Assembly (NCBI RefSeq): GCF_000381085.1
Contig: NZ_KB905899.1
Location: forward strand, 496,001-560,000
Length of the DNA stretch: 64,000 bases
Direction of reading: 5' to 3'
From: Thiomicrorhabdus arctica DSM 13458
Lineage (GTDB): Bacteria > Pseudomonadota > Gammaproteobacteria > Thiomicrospirales > Thiomicrospiraceae
The notes under the pieces were generated by a model. The model did not search any database and had not been told where the DNA came from. It saw nothing but the letters and a program-made list of their open reading frames with translations. Position 1 is the stretch's first letter. Each line of letters opens with the position of its first letter. This document shows positions 34,399 through 44,724 of the stretch, one piece after another. The position numbers and the translations under genes were made by a program.

Positions 34399-37176
34399 TT
34401 ATGAGAAGATGATTTCTTCGAGGGGTACGGGTCTACCGAGTAGGTAGCCCTGTAGATAATGACATCCCGCATCAATCAAGAACGTTTTCTGTTCTTCAGT
34501 CTCAACACCTTCAGCAACCAGTTTTAATCCGAGTGTTTGTGCCAGTGAGATTATGGTTTGTACAATAGCAGTGCTTTCGGAATTTTCGAACATATCTCTG
34601 ACAAAGGACTGGTCGATTTTAAGTGTCGTGATGGGTAGGCATTTTAAGTAGACCAACGAAGAGTAACCCGTTCCAAAATCATCCAGTGAAAATGCAATGC
34701 CATTTTTTTGGAGTGTTTTCATTTTTTTGACACTATCAGCCATATTTCCCATCAACTGACTTTCTGTTATTTCAATTTCAAGCTGCGCTAAGTTAATCTC
34801 ATATTTATCAACGCTTTGTAAGGTTTGTTTCACAAAGTTATCTTGTTTTAGTTGGTGTTCACTGACGTTGATGGCAATGGTTAAGGCTCGTGTTTTATCC
34901 TCTTTTGCCCACAGATTAAGTTGACGGCAAGCACTTTCAAGCACCCATTGACCAATCTCCAAAATTAATCCAGTTTCTTCTGCAACGGGGATGAAATCAT
35001 CAGGAGAGATCAATCCCTTCTTAGGATGTTGCCACCTAATCAGTGCTTCATAACCGATGATACTGCCGAAGGATGAAAGTTTTGGTTGATAAAAGAGCTT
35101 AAACTGATCTTTAGTAATCGCTATACGTAAATCCTTTTCAAGGGTGCTACGCTGCTCAACGGCCAATTGCATTTCAGGGTCAAAGAAAGTGATGGTGTTT
35201 TTACCTGAATTTTTGGATTGATACATCGCTAAATCCGAGTGTTTCATTAATTCTTCAGCTGTTCTTTGGTGTCCATTGCAAATAGTAATCCCTATGCTTG
35301 CACTGATAGTGTAATAGGTACCGTTTAAGTCGTAGGGTTTAGCAATTTCACTTAATAATTTTTCTGCAATTTTTTGTGAATGGAAGATGGCCAGGTGATA
35401 CTGAGTCGAAATATTGGAAAGAAGCAGAATGAATTCATCTCCTCCTGGACGAGATACAGTATCGCACTCACGAACACAAGCTGATAAGCGTTCCGCTAGT
35501 TGTTGTAGCAACAGATCGCCATAATGATGACCTAACGTATCATTGAGCGTTTTAAAGTTGTCGAGGTCGATAAAGACAATCGCGAAATAAAAATGATCAC
35601 GTTGACTGGTGGCCATAAGTTGCATTAAATGATCTTTTAATAAACGACGATTCGCTAACTGTGTCAGAGGGTCATAAAATGCAAGCTGTAGAATTTTATG
35701 TTCATTTTCTTTATGTAGAGTGATATCGGTAAAGGTGGAGAGATAATGACTGATTTGACCTTGGTCCGTAGTGATGGTTTTAATCGATTGACCCACTGGA
35801 TAAATTTCACCTGACTTACGACGATTCCATATTTCTCCCTGCCAAACCCCTTCTTTTTTAAGCGTGTTCCAAATTTGATTGTAAAATTCAACGGGGTGAT
35901 GCCCCGATTTGAACATTCTAGGAGTCTTGCCAATCACGTCACTGGGCTGATAACCTGTAATGTTTGAAAATGCTTTATTGACCCGAATTATTTTTTCATC
36001 TGGTGTGGTAATTAAAATAGCTTGCTCTGTATTAAAGGCAACAGCGGCAATGGCGAGGGAAGTCGTTTGCTCTTCAAGTCGGTGTTGCTGTGACTTTAGC
36101 CGCTTGTTGGTGGATATTAAAACAAGACTGAACAGCAGTATGATGACAACAATCAATGAAATTCCCATTATTTCTAGCGAATATTGAGCCCAAATATCTT
36201 CAAGAGTAAATGCAGGAATTGCTTCGTATGGGTAGACTCTTAAAGTACGTAATACTTCTCTTATGGGCTCATAGTCTGCAGGAATACTAAATCCGTGAAT
36301 GCCTATTTTTTGAGTCGTTATACTGTCATGTTCTAGTGTTAACAGTAAGCCCGCTATTTTACCTGCGATAACGGTATTTGTATGAGGAAGCGCTGAAAAA
36401 GGCCACTCGGGATAGAGTCTAGTTGAGAGCATAAAAGGAAATCGTTCGGAAGATCGATTAATGACTTGCAACTGATTAAATCCCGAAGGAAATTTATTAT
36501 GCAAAGATTCCAAAACACCCGTGCGTACGAAGGCTGCATCTACCTCTTTATTTAACAGAGCAGTAATGGCGGTATCATGGGGCATCCCGGTTTCTATAAA
36601 TTGTAGATCCTTCTTGAGATCAAGCCCGGCTAATTGAAGTTCATAGGCTTGCATCATATACCCACCAAAAGATTGAAAGCTGGGGGTTGCGACACGTTTC
36701 CCCTTTAAATCAATGAGATTTTGGATAGATGCATTGTCTTTGCGAATAATAATGGCTCCCCCAAACCTAAAAAGAGGGGAGCCATTTGAGTCATTTATTA
36801 AACTTGCTAATGGTGCAGACAGTCCATGTTGATGCGTGAGCTGTATATAATTTGCCGAATTGGTGAGCAAAAAATCAATACTTTTGGTTTCAATTTCCTT
36901 TTGTAACTCAGTGAATGTAAGCACCTTGAGGCTAAGTTGGACATTGGATAAAGATTGGTTGAGGTAGTCCACTAACGGCTGCCATTGGCGTTTGGTCGAT
37001 GCGATTGGTTGGAAAGAGAGTACTCCTATCGTTAGGTGATAGTTTTCCGGTAGAACATGAGAGTGTTCAGTATTTTGCGAGTTACCCTCGGCACCAACCT
37101 GGGAGAGATACCCTAGAAAAATAAGAAATATAAATGGCAGCCATGAAATTAAGAGAAATTGGCGCATTTTTAGCAT
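34399..37176 (-). CDS. PhnD-PAS-GGDEF-EAL sensor protein
   Basis: A 925-aa membrane sensor. A signal or anchor segment (about 8-28) is followed by a PhnD-type substrate-binding domain outside the cytoplasm (about 45-305). A transmembrane segment lies at about 336-355 and a PAS domain at about 380-490. The GGDEF domain has GGDEF at 578-582 with an I-site R569-E-C-D572. The EAL domain has EAL at 710-712 (GYEALIRW). Both catalytic motifs look intact, so it may both make and degrade cyclic-di-GMP in response to a phosphonate-like or other small ligand. It is a single gene. Confidence 0.9.
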   Translation of the reverse strand: MLKMRQFLLISWLPFIFLIFLGYLSQVGAEGNSQNTEHSHVLPENYHLTIGVLSFQPIASTKRQWQPLVDYLNQSLSNVQLSLKVLTFTELQKEIETKSIDFLLTNSANYIQLTHQHGLSAPLASLINDSNGSPLFRFGGAIIIRKDNASIQNLIDLKGKRVATPSFQSFGGYMMQAYELQLAGLDLKKDLQFIETGMPHDTAITALLNKEVDAAFVRTGVLESLHNKFPSGFNQLQVINRSSERFPFMLSTRLYPEWPFSALPHTNTVIAGKIAGLLLTLEHDSITTQKIGIHGFSIPADYEPIREVLRTLRVYPYEAIPAFTLEDIWAQYSLEIMGISLIVVIILLFSLVLISTNKRLKSQQHRLEEQTTSLAIAAVAFNTEQAILITTPDEKIIRVNKAFSNITGYQPSDVIGKTPRMFKSGHHPVEFYNQIWNTLKKEGVWQGEIWNRRKSGEIYPVGQSIKTITTDQGQISHYLSTFTDITLHKENEHKILQLAFYDPLTQLANRRLLKDHLMQLMATSQRDHFYFAIVFIDLDNFKTLNDTLGHHYGDLLLQQLAERLSACVRECDTVSRPGGDEFILLLSNISTQYHLAIFHSQKIAEKLLSEIAKPYDLNGTYYTISASIGITICNGHQRTAEELMKHSDLAMYQSKNSGKNTITFFDPEMQLAVEQRSTLEKDLRIAITKDQFKLFYQPKLSSFGSIIGYEALIRWQHPKKGLISPDDFIPVAEETGLILEIGQWVLESACRQLNLWAKEDKTRALTIAINVSEHQLKQDNFVKQTLQSVDKYEINLAQLEIEITESQLMGNMADSVKKMKTLQKNGIAFSLDDFGTGYSSLVYLKCLPITTLKIDQSFVRDMFENSESTAIVQTIISLAQTLGLKLVAEGVETEEQKTFLIDAGCHYLQGYLLGRPVPLEEIIFS

Positions 37177-37521
37177 GTTTTATCCGTCTAGTTGTTTTGT
37201 AACACTATAGTATACCCTTGTTTTTTACCAGGGAATAGTTATTCGGGTATTTAAAATATTGAGGCTTGGAAAGGATATGTGAATCATATTTTGTAGGGAT
37301 AAATAGCTAAATAAACACTGCGTTTTCAGAGTAAAAAGGAGTGTTTTAATGAAATCTCTGAACAAAAAGAGATATTCTCTCCGACCAGGTGAATGGGTTT
37401 GAAAAAGATTGGTTGACGGCTTGATCCGTTGTATGAATTCATTAACCTAAATTAGGTTCACTTGTAAATGCAATTCTCCGACGGAGACGGAGGGTCGCTA
37501 AATCATTTACTCATAATCTAT
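37177..37521. other. 345-base gene-free region
   Basis: No gene is seen. It contains two short inverted repeats: AACCTAA-a-TTAGGTT (37444-37458) and TCTCCG-a-CGGAGA (37475-37487), followed by CGGAGG. These lie downstream of ppsA and may be part of its 3' end, but no T run follows on the minus strand. Confidence 0.55.
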
Positions 37522-39957
37522 TTAATGAACTGAAGATGACATCGATTTTTCAAAATCTAACACGATTTGACTCGTTTTGAGTAAACTGTCGGGATTAAGG
37601 CTAAGTGAATCTACACCTAACTGCACAAAAAACTGTGCCATCTCAGGATAGTCCGATGGGGCTTGTCCGCAAACGCCACTGTGCAGTCCGTTTCTTTTCG
37701 CACCTTCAATGGCCCATTGGATCATTTTCTTGACGCCATTGTCGCGTTCATCGTAATCATAAGCGACCAGTTCGGAATCCCTGTCAACGCCGAGGACCAA
37801 TTGCGTTAAATCATTGGTGCCAATAGAGATGCCGTCAAAGTAGGGCGCAAAGTGATCAATCTCTAGGATGTTATTGGGAATTTCGCACATCATGTAGAGC
37901 TTTAAGTTATTCTCACCGCGTTGAAGACCATACTTGGCAAGCGTGTTAATAACCAATTTGGCTTCATCAACGCGTCTTATAAAGGGCACCATAATAATTA
38001 AATTATTTAATCCCATCTCTTCTCGGACTCTTTTAATTGCATGGCACTCGAGCTCGAAAGCGGGCTCAAATAACTTTGAGCTGTAACGCGAAGCCCCTCG
38101 AAAGCCAATCATTGGATTTTCTTCTGTGGGTTCAAATTGCTCGCCGCCAAGTAAACTGGCGTATTCATTGGATTTAAAATCAGAGAGGCGAATCACCACT
38201 GGTTTCGGGTAAAAGGCAGCCGTGATGGTGCCTATGCCTTCAGAGAGTTTTTGGATAAAAAAATCTGCTCCAGATTTGTGGTTTTTAATCAGTTCAAGAA
38301 TACGGCTTTTCTGAACAGGATCTTTAACCCGTTCTGGGTGGAGTAAAGCCAGAGGGTGCGCTTGAATTGATTGGTTGATAATAAACTCCATTCGGGCCAG
38401 GCCAACGCCTTGATTAGGCATGAAGCTGGTTTGAAAGGCGAGGTCGGGATTCGCTAAGTTGATCATCATCTTTGTCTTAGGGGCTTTTAAATGACTTAAA
38501 TCAGTCTCAATGACTCGATAGGGGATTTTACCAGAATAGACTCTACCGATCTCACCCTGCGCACAAGATACGGTAACGTAGGGGTTGTGTTGTAAAACCT
38601 CGGTGGCATGCCCACAGCCGACAATTGCGGGTATACCAAGTTCTCGCGCAATAATCGCGGCATGGCAAGTTCTGCCGCCTCTATTAGTGACAATCGCTGA
38701 TGCGAGCTTCATAATAGGTTCCCAGTCTGGCGTGGTAATATCAGATACGAGGATTTCGCCCGCTTTAAACTGATCAATGTTATTAGCGTTTTCAATGACG
38801 TGGATTTGGCCTTGAGCGACCTTTTGACCAACCGAGCGACCTTCTATTAAAATCTCAGTGGATTCCGGGATTTCGATTTCATAGGTTTTAAGCGTGGTAC
38901 CGCTGGCTTGTGAGGTAACTGTTTCGGGTCTAGCTTGCACAATATACAGCTTGCCATCTATCCCATCTTTGGCCCATTCTATATCCATCGGCTTGTGATA
39001 TCCGGCGTGTTCAGAGTAATATTTTTCAATCCGAATTGTGTAGTCGGCTAACTGTAAAACCTCTTCATCGGTAATGCAGAACTTCGACTGGTCTTTGAGT
39101 GGGGTTGGTATGTTTAAAACTGGGTTTTTAGCCGTATCCGTCGCATAAACCATCTTGATTTTTTTACGGCCTAAATGACGTTTTAGAATGCAGCGATAAC
39201 CTAACTCAAAGGTCGGTTTGTGCACGTAGAATTCATCAGGTTCAACGGCACCTTGCACGACGTTTTCCCCTAAACCATAAGCGCCGGTAATAAAAGCAGC
39301 ATCTTTAAAGCCGGTTTCGGTGTCTATCGAGAACATGACGCCAGACGCAGCTAGATCTGAACGTACCATCTTCTGTATACCAATGGATAGACCGACACTG
39401 AAGTGATCAAAACCTTTGTCGATTCGATAGTGAATTGCGCGATCCGTAAACAGGCTGGCAAAGCAACGTTTACAGGCATTTAACAGGGCTTGATCACCTG
39501 TCACATTAAGGTAGGTGTCTTGTTGACCAGCAAAACTAGCGGTCGGTAAATCCTCAGCGGTCGCTGAGCTACGGATGGCTAAGCTGATCTCATCTCTAAA
39601 CTCGGCTTTGAGTAGAGCATAGGATTGGAGGATTTCTGTTTCCAATTGCTTGGGAAGCGGGGCATTAAAGACCAGAGCCCTGGCTTGATTGCCTCGATTG
39701 GCCAAATCGGCCATGTCGTTTTCATCCAGTGAATCTAAGATTTGGTGTAATTCATCCCAAAGATTGTTCTCTGTCAATAGTGCTTTATAAGCCTGGGCAG
39801 TAATGGCAAAGCCATTGGGTACTAAAATACCTTGTGGCGTGAGCGCTTGATACATCTCTCCGAGAGAGGCATTTTTACCGCCGACAATAGGGATGTCTTC
39901 TATTCCGACGTGACTGAAAAACTTAATGTATTCAAAGTTTTCTGAGGAAGTGTTCAT
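37522..39957 (-). CDS. ppsA: Phosphoenolpyruvate synthase
   Basis: PpsA makes PEP from pyruvate and ATP for gluconeogenesis. At 811 aa it matches the family. The N-terminal ATP-grasp part has SSATAEDLPTASFAGQQDTYLN. The phosphohistidine is His432 in GGRTCHAAIIARELGIPAIVG. The C-terminal PEP-binding domain has SIGTNDLTQLVLGVDRDS and the cysteine of GVCGQAPSDYPEMA. A tract of eight G (40011-40018) lies about 54 bases upstream of the start, which could tune expression. The gene appears to be a single unit. Confidence 0.97.
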   Translation of the reverse strand: MNTSSENFEYIKFFSHVGIEDIPIVGGKNASLGEMYQALTPQGILVPNGFAITAQAYKALLTENNLWDELHQILDSLDENDMADLANRGNQARALVFNAPLPKQLETEILQSYALLKAEFRDEISLAIRSSATAEDLPTASFAGQQDTYLNVTGDQALLNACKRCFASLFTDRAIHYRIDKGFDHFSVGLSIGIQKMVRSDLAASGVMFSIDTETGFKDAAFITGAYGLGENVVQGAVEPDEFYVHKPTFELGYRCILKRHLGRKKIKMVYATDTAKNPVLNIPTPLKDQSKFCITDEEVLQLADYTIRIEKYYSEHAGYHKPMDIEWAKDGIDGKLYIVQARPETVTSQASGTTLKTYEIEIPESTEILIEGRSVGQKVAQGQIHVIENANNIDQFKAGEILVSDITTPDWEPIMKLASAIVTNRGGRTCHAAIIARELGIPAIVGCGHATEVLQHNPYVTVSCAQGEIGRVYSGKIPYRVIETDLSHLKAPKTKMMINLANPDLAFQTSFMPNQGVGLARMEFIINQSIQAHPLALLHPERVKDPVQKSRILELIKNHKSGADFFIQKLSEGIGTITAAFYPKPVVIRLSDFKSNEYASLLGGEQFEPTEENPMIGFRGASRYSSKLFEPAFELECHAIKRVREEMGLNNLIIMVPFIRRVDEAKLVINTLAKYGLQRGENNLKLYMMCEIPNNILEIDHFAPYFDGISIGTNDLTQLVLGVDRDSELVAYDYDERDNGVKKMIQWAIEGAKRNGLHSGVCGQAPSDYPEMAQFFVQLGVDSLSLNPDSLLKTSQIVLDFEKSMSSSVH

Positions 39958-40010
39958 AACATAGATTCCTTTTTTAAAGCCGTAAAGTTTCTATCTAATC
40001 AGTGAATTTT

Positions 40011-40018
40011 GGGGGGGG
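40011..40018. repeat. G8 homopolymer tract upstream of ppsA
   Basis: Eight consecutive G (C8 on the ppsA strand) lie between the stop codon of the GGDEF gene and the ppsA start. Such tracts can vary in length by slippage. Confidence 0.95.
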
Positions 40019-40028
40019 TGAAGAATGA

Positions 40029-41153
40029 CTAGTTGGGCTGTTCATCAAATAATCGTGTTTGATTATGAGGAACCTCGTCGTATCGACAGACTTGGTTACG
40101 GCCGGATTTTTTGGCTTGATATAACGCATTGTCGGCGCGGGCAATAAAGGCGTTATGTTCGTTGCCTATTTTATATTCGGCGACACCGAAACTTGCCGTA
40201 ATATTGATAGGGGTGTCACATCTATGATGGATGATTTTCTCTCTTATCTCATTACATAATTGCATCGCTGTTTCAATGGATTGATTCGGAAAAATAATTA
40301 AAAACTCTTCGCCGCCCCAGCGTGCAAGAAGTTCTTCTTGTGGCAGATGCAATCTGAGTAAATCCGACACTTCCTGTAAAACATAATCGCCATGGTTATG
40401 ACCGTATTGGTCATTGATTTCCTTAAAATTATCGATATCTAAAATCGCTAGAGAGAGTGGCGTTGTGTTTTGAATTGCGAGATTAATTTCCAATTCGAGT
40501 TTTTTATTAATATAGCGACGATTAAATAGCCCGGTTAGAGAGTCGGTAATCGAAAGTCGTTTAAGCTCATTTAAAGCAGAGTGCTCTTTTTGAATAAGTT
40601 GATTTAATGCAGATTCTTTTACATAAATAATATAGGTGAGGATGAGTGAGGCGATGGCAAAACGTATAAAACTCTGAAAATTCCAAGCTCCATTTTGCCA
40701 TGAGCCAATTCCTTGGTAAACCACAAAAAACAATATGCTATAAAACACCAGCGTAATTATGATTCCTTCTTTATGGCCTTTTAAAGTCATTACAAAGATG
40801 GGAAAGAATATCGTCCAGATTAAAATGAAGTCATTGTTATGTTGAGTGTAGGCTAACCCCAGAAAAAATATAAACAACGTCGCGACACCAATGTTGATCG
40901 ACTTATCAATATTTTGACTGAACCTTAAATCAAGGTATGCATACAGTGCTAAAAATCCAGCCAAAAAATCGATGCTGGCAATCAATGCATTATCAAAGGA
41001 GAGGGCGCTCAGTAGAGCAAAACTAAGCAGTGTTACACTCGTTATCAATAATAAAACATTGACTAACAAAAGTTTTCGATAAGCATTATGGTCTTCAAAA
41101 GCGATGTTACCTACAAATAGCCATAAATAGGTTTTCTGTAAAATGGTTTGCAT
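40029..41153 (-). CDS. Membrane-bound diguanylate cyclase
   Basis: A 374-aa protein. About six hydrophobic segments occupy residues 27-175. They carry no recognised named sensor domain. The GGDEF domain begins near residue 200 (SITDSLTGLFNRRY) with the active site ARWGGEEF (280-284). The usual I-site R-x-x-D is missing: the corresponding residues are P-Q-E-E, so product inhibition at that site is not expected. It lies next to ppsA but with its own orientation-shared strand and a 71-base gap. Confidence 0.92.
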   Translation of the reverse strand: MQTILQKTYLWLFVGNIAFEDHNAYRKLLLVNVLLLITSVTLLSFALLSALSFDNALIASIDFLAGFLALYAYLDLRFSQNIDKSINIGVATLFIFFLGLAYTQHNNDFILIWTIFFPIFVMTLKGHKEGIIITLVFYSILFFVVYQGIGSWQNGAWNFQSFIRFAIASLILTYIIYVKESALNQLIQKEHSALNELKRLSITDSLTGLFNRRYINKKLELEINLAIQNTTPLSLAILDIDNFKEINDQYGHNHGDYVLQEVSDLLRLHLPQEELLARWGGEEFLIIFPNQSIETAMQLCNEIREKIIHHRCDTPINITASFGVAEYKIGNEHNAFIARADNALYQAKKSGRNQVCRYDEVPHNQTRLFDEQPN

Positions 41154-41456
41154 AAAGACCTTGCGGTGAAGTGATTGAAAATTCAGTAACCGTTAATTAA
41201 AACAATTAGTTAGAGTTTATAATTGAAATAATAGCATGGAATGGTTGCTCTTAAAGACTCTTTAATCCTTAATGACTCATTAATTTTTGGGTGGTTTATT
41301 ATCAATATTGTTTTTTTGAATCATAATTCGTTTCAAATTTACATGTGAATAGCCATGCTAAAAGCGCTAAAGTATCATTGGGTATGTGAGGTTATTGTAA
41401 GATAGTTCATCAATTTCTAAAAAAGCATATTTTAGTGAGTAGGAAAACTGTTTGAG
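41154..41456. other. 303-base region between divergent genes
   Basis: A+T-rich and without an open frame. It should hold the promoters of the GGDEF gene (minus) and the DNA glycosylase gene (plus), but none stands out clearly. Confidence 0.5.
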
Positions 41457-41957
41457 ATGAAAGCTTGTGTTGGGTTTAATCCTATTATTCCAAAAGAACC
41501 TAAAATACTTGTTTTAGGCACGATGCCCAGCGTGGTTTCTATGGATCAAACTTTTTATTACGCGCATCCGCGTAATGCTTTTTGGCCCATTATTGAATCA
41601 CTGGTTTCAAAACGTTTGACATCTGTCGATGACAAGCGGCAGGCGTGTGAGGAGAATGGCATTCTTTTATGGGATGTACTGCAAAGTTGCCAGAGATCCG
41701 GTAGTTTGGACAGTGCCATACAAAAACCCTGTGCTAATAACTTTGAACCCCTTTTTCAAACGTTTCCGAGGTTAAAAATAATTGCTTTTAATGGCCAGGC
41801 AGCCGAAAAATTATTTAGAAAAAAGGTGCTTAAAAAACAAATCCTACCAAAAGAGTTAGTCTTTATCTCTTTGCCGTCTACCAGTCCAGCTTATGCTGCA
41901 ATAACTCTTGAAGATAAGCGGTTGTTATGGCAAGAAAAATTATCCAATCTATTGTAG
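41457..41957 (+). CDS. DNA-deoxyinosine glycosylase (family 6 uracil-DNA-glycosylase fold)
   Basis: A 166-aa protein that matches the hypoxanthine-DNA glycosylase group, which removes deamination products from DNA. The motif ILVLGTMPSVVSMDQTFYYAHPRNAFWPII near the N-terminus is diagnostic (G-T-M-P-S, then Y-Y-A-H-P-R-N-x-F-W). The C-terminal LPSTSPAYAA segment corresponds to the second UDG-fold motif. The gene is followed after 69 bases by trhP on the same strand. Confidence 0.9.
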   Translation: MKACVGFNPIIPKEPKILVLGTMPSVVSMDQTFYYAHPRNAFWPIIESLVSKRLTSVDDKRQACEENGILLWDVLQSCQRSGSLDSAIQKPCANNFEPLFQTFPRLKIIAFNGQAAEKLFRKKVLKKQILPKELVFISLPSTSPAYAAITLEDKRLLWQEKLSNLL

Positions 41958-42026
41958 AATACCCAGCTAAATTTTATAACCAAATGCTATAAAAATCTTT
42001 ATCCACTCATTATTAGGAGATTTGCC

Positions 42027-43589
42027 TTGAAAGCAGACAACCTTAAAAACACTGTTACGTCAGAATTATTATCTCCAGCAGGCACCCTTAAAAACATGGA
42101 GTATGCATTTGCTTACGGTGCAGATGCGGTCTATGCAGGTCAGCCGCGTTATAGCTTAAGAGTGCGTAATAATGAGTTTGATGAGGAGAATCTAAAAATA
42201 GGGATTGATCGAGCGCATGCTTTAGGGAAAAAGTTTTATGTGGTGAGTAATATCGCTGCGCACAACTCTAAAGTAAATACCTATATGAAAGACATTGGGC
42301 CGGTGATTGCGATGAAACCCGATGCCTTAATCATGTCTGATCCTGGATTGATTGCCATGGTGCATGAGAAGTATCCAGAACAGGAGATTCACCTTTCTGT
42401 GCAGTCGAATGCGGTTAACTGGGCAACCGTTAAATTTTGGTATAACAATGGCGTGCGTCGTGTGGTGCTTTCACGTGAGCTTTCTATGCAAGAAATCCGT
42501 GAAATCCACGAAAAAGTTCCAGAAATGGAATTAGAAGTCTTTGTACACGGTGCTTTATGTATCGCTTATTCAGGTCGTTGTTTATTGTCAGGTTACATCA
42601 ATAAACGGGATGCCAATCAAGGGACCTGTACCAATGCGTGTCGTTGGAACTACAACACCTATGAAGCCAAAGAAGATGTAACGGGCGATGCTGTCGGTGT
42701 GCCAAGAATTGAAATTGCTAATATTGATAACATCACTGATTTGACCATTGAAACCAATGTACCTCGTGTCGATTCTTATGTAAACCCAGACGTTGAGCAA
42801 GCCGTTGAAAGCCAAGCACCTACTTTGGGTGAAGGGGCAACCACTGAAAAGATGATGCTGCTTGAAGAAGAGGGGCGTCCTGGCGAGTTTATGCCAGCCT
42901 TTGAAGATGAGCATGGTACCTATATTATGAACTCAAAAGATCTACGTGCGGTTGAGTTGATTCCTGAGATGGTTTCAATCGGTGTGCACTCTTTGAAAAT
43001 CGAAGGCCGTACAAAGTCCCACTACTATGTGGCACGTACGGCACAAGTTTACCGTAAAGCGATTGATGATGCCTTAGAAGGTAAGCCTTTTGACACCACT
43101 CTCATGACGGATTTAGAAAGTCTGGCCAGTCGTGGTTATACGGAAGGTTTCTTGCGTCGCCATGTGCATTCTGAATATCAGAATTACGAATATGGTGTGT
43201 CTAAGTCGGATCGTCAGCGTTTTGTGGGAGAAGTGACATGTGTCGGTGAAAAAGATGGCGAAAGCTACTTAGAAGTCGATGTAAAAAATAAATTCTGTGT
43301 TGGTGATTCGTTGGAAATCATGAGTCCGGTTGGTAATGTATCAATCGTACTCCCTAGTTTACGTAATCGCCATGATGAACCTGTCGAATGTGCTTTGGGT
43401 TCTGGGTGGGTCGTGCGTATTCCCAATCCATTTAAAGACGTTTCAGAAGAGATGCTTAAGTTTTGTTTGGTGATGCGTAATGAATCATGGGGCGGTGATG
43501 TTAAGCGTGATTCAGCCGCGCGTAAGGTGAAAAATGAGCAGGATGCTAAAGACCTTGTTAATCGTGCTTCCGCTAAAGTTTCTAGGTAG
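42027..43589 (+). CDS. trhP: Peptidase U32-family tRNA hydroxylation protein TrhP (YegQ)
   Basis: TrhP is needed for hydroxylation of uridine 34 in tRNA, in some organisms with prephenate as donor. The protein has 520 aa. The N-terminus ELLSPAGTLKNMEYAFAYGADAVYAGQPRYSLR and a Cys cluster (ALCIAYSGRCLLSGYINKRD, GTCTNACRWN) match YegQ. The central part has a roughly 50-residue insertion (VPRVDSYVNPDVEQAVESQ). YfhL ferredoxin follows after 6 bases, the usual pairing, and is probably its electron donor. Confidence 0.93.
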   Translation: MKADNLKNTVTSELLSPAGTLKNMEYAFAYGADAVYAGQPRYSLRVRNNEFDEENLKIGIDRAHALGKKFYVVSNIAAHNSKVNTYMKDIGPVIAMKPDALIMSDPGLIAMVHEKYPEQEIHLSVQSNAVNWATVKFWYNNGVRRVVLSRELSMQEIREIHEKVPEMELEVFVHGALCIAYSGRCLLSGYINKRDANQGTCTNACRWNYNTYEAKEDVTGDAVGVPRIEIANIDNITDLTIETNVPRVDSYVNPDVEQAVESQAPTLGEGATTEKMMLLEEEGRPGEFMPAFEDEHGTYIMNSKDLRAVELIPEMVSIGVHSLKIEGRTKSHYYVARTAQVYRKAIDDALEGKPFDTTLMTDLESLASRGYTEGFLRRHVHSEYQNYEYGVSKSDRQRFVGEVTCVGEKDGESYLEVDVKNKFCVGDSLEIMSPVGNVSIVLPSLRNRHDEPVECALGSGWVVRIPNPFKDVSEEMLKFCLVMRNESWGGDVKRDSAARKVKNEQDAKDLVNRASAKVSR

Positions 43590-43595
43590 TCTTTT

Positions 43596-43853
43596 ATGGC
43601 TTTGAAAATCCTTAAAAGCTGTATCAACTGTGATATGTGCGAGCCGGAATGCCCTAATAAAGCAATTTCTTTGGGTGATAAAATTTATGAGATAGACCCC
43701 GATTTATGCACCGAATGCGTCGGTTTTTATGACAAGCCAACGTGTATCAGTGTTTGTCCCATTGATTGTATTATTACCGACCCTGAGCGAATTGAAGATA
43801 AAGAGAGCCTTTATCAAAAATTTGAACAGCTCGTTCAGGATGATAAGATTTAA
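43596..43853 (+). CDS. yfhL: YfhL-type 2[4Fe-4S] ferredoxin
   Basis: An 85-aa ferredoxin with two 4Fe-4S cluster motifs: CINCDMCEPECPNKAI near the start and CTECVGFYDKPTCISVCP, the second with the extended spacing characteristic of the YfhL/Alv-in group. It is likely the electron donor to the adjacent TrhP. It begins 6 bases after trhP ends, so they are probably cotranscribed. A 199-base spacer precedes the next gene. Confidence 0.93.
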   Translation: MALKILKSCINCDMCEPECPNKAISLGDKIYEIDPDLCTECVGFYDKPTCISVCPIDCIITDPERIEDKESLYQKFEQLVQDDKI

Positions 43854-44052
43854 GACTTCTTAAATCTATTCGTGCCTAATCAAATTAATTGAGCTCAAGT
43901 CACTCAATTGACTGAAAGATGGCTTTTTTCTTTTTGGCACTCTGTTTGACTGCTTGCTACAATCACTTAAGTTAAATCTGAGGGGTTCTAAAAAGCGTGG
44001 CTAAAATGTATGATAAAGATGACTTATTTCAATACTTAATAAAGGCTAAATC

Positions 44053-44718
44053 ATGTCACATAAATTGGAACTTATTAGCTTTACACTTTGCCCATTTGTG
44101 CAACGCGCAGTGATTGTTTTAAAGAAAAAAAATGTTGATTTTGATATCACCTACATTGATCTGTCAAACCCGCCAGAGTGGTTTAAATCGATTTCACCTT
44201 TAGGTCAAGTTCCGGTTTTAAAAGTAGGTGATGAGGTACTATTTGAATCCTCTGTAATTCAAGAGTATGTTGATGAAGTTACGCCGCCAAGCCTACAGCC
44301 AAAGGATGCTTTAATTAAGGCTAAAAACCGCGCGTGGATTAGCTTTGGTGGCGATATTTTATTTGCTATGCATGCAATGGTAACCTCTAAAGATGAGCCT
44401 GTGGTCAATGAGAAGAAAGCGATTGTTTTACAGAAATTAGACCAACTTGAAGCAGTGCATTCAGGGCAAGCTTACTTCAATGGTGAACTCTTCAATATGA
44501 TTGATGCGGCTTATACACCTATGTTGATGCGCTTGAGTTTTATCAAGCTACATACCGGTATTGATCTATTAGAAAATACGCCAAAGCTGGCTAAATGGAC
44601 AGAAAATCTATTAGCGTTGGATTTCGTACAAGCTTCCGTCGTAGCTGGTTTCTCAGAGATGTATAAGGGTATGATAACGCATATGGATGGTTTTTTTGCC
44701 ACTCAACTGAGAGATTAA
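44053..44718 (+). CDS. Glutathione S-transferase family protein
   Basis: A 221-aa protein with an N-terminal thioredoxin-like domain (residues 1-80, with SFTLCPFVQRAVIVLKKKNV and SPLGQVPVLKVGDEVLFESSVIQEYVDE) followed by an all-helical C-terminal domain. The Cys in FTLCPF is the likely active-site residue and suggests an omega-like or SspA-related GST. The substrate is unknown. It lies 6 bases before the 44725 gene and may be cotranscribed with it. Confidence 0.9.
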   Translation: MSHKLELISFTLCPFVQRAVIVLKKKNVDFDITYIDLSNPPEWFKSISPLGQVPVLKVGDEVLFESSVIQEYVDEVTPPSLQPKDALIKAKNRAWISFGGDILFAMHAMVTSKDEPVVNEKKAIVLQKLDQLEAVHSGQAYFNGELFNMIDAAYTPMLMRLSFIKLHTGIDLLENTPKLAKWTENLLALDFVQASVVAGFSEMYKGMITHMDGFFATQLRD

Positions 44719-44724
44719 AATTCT

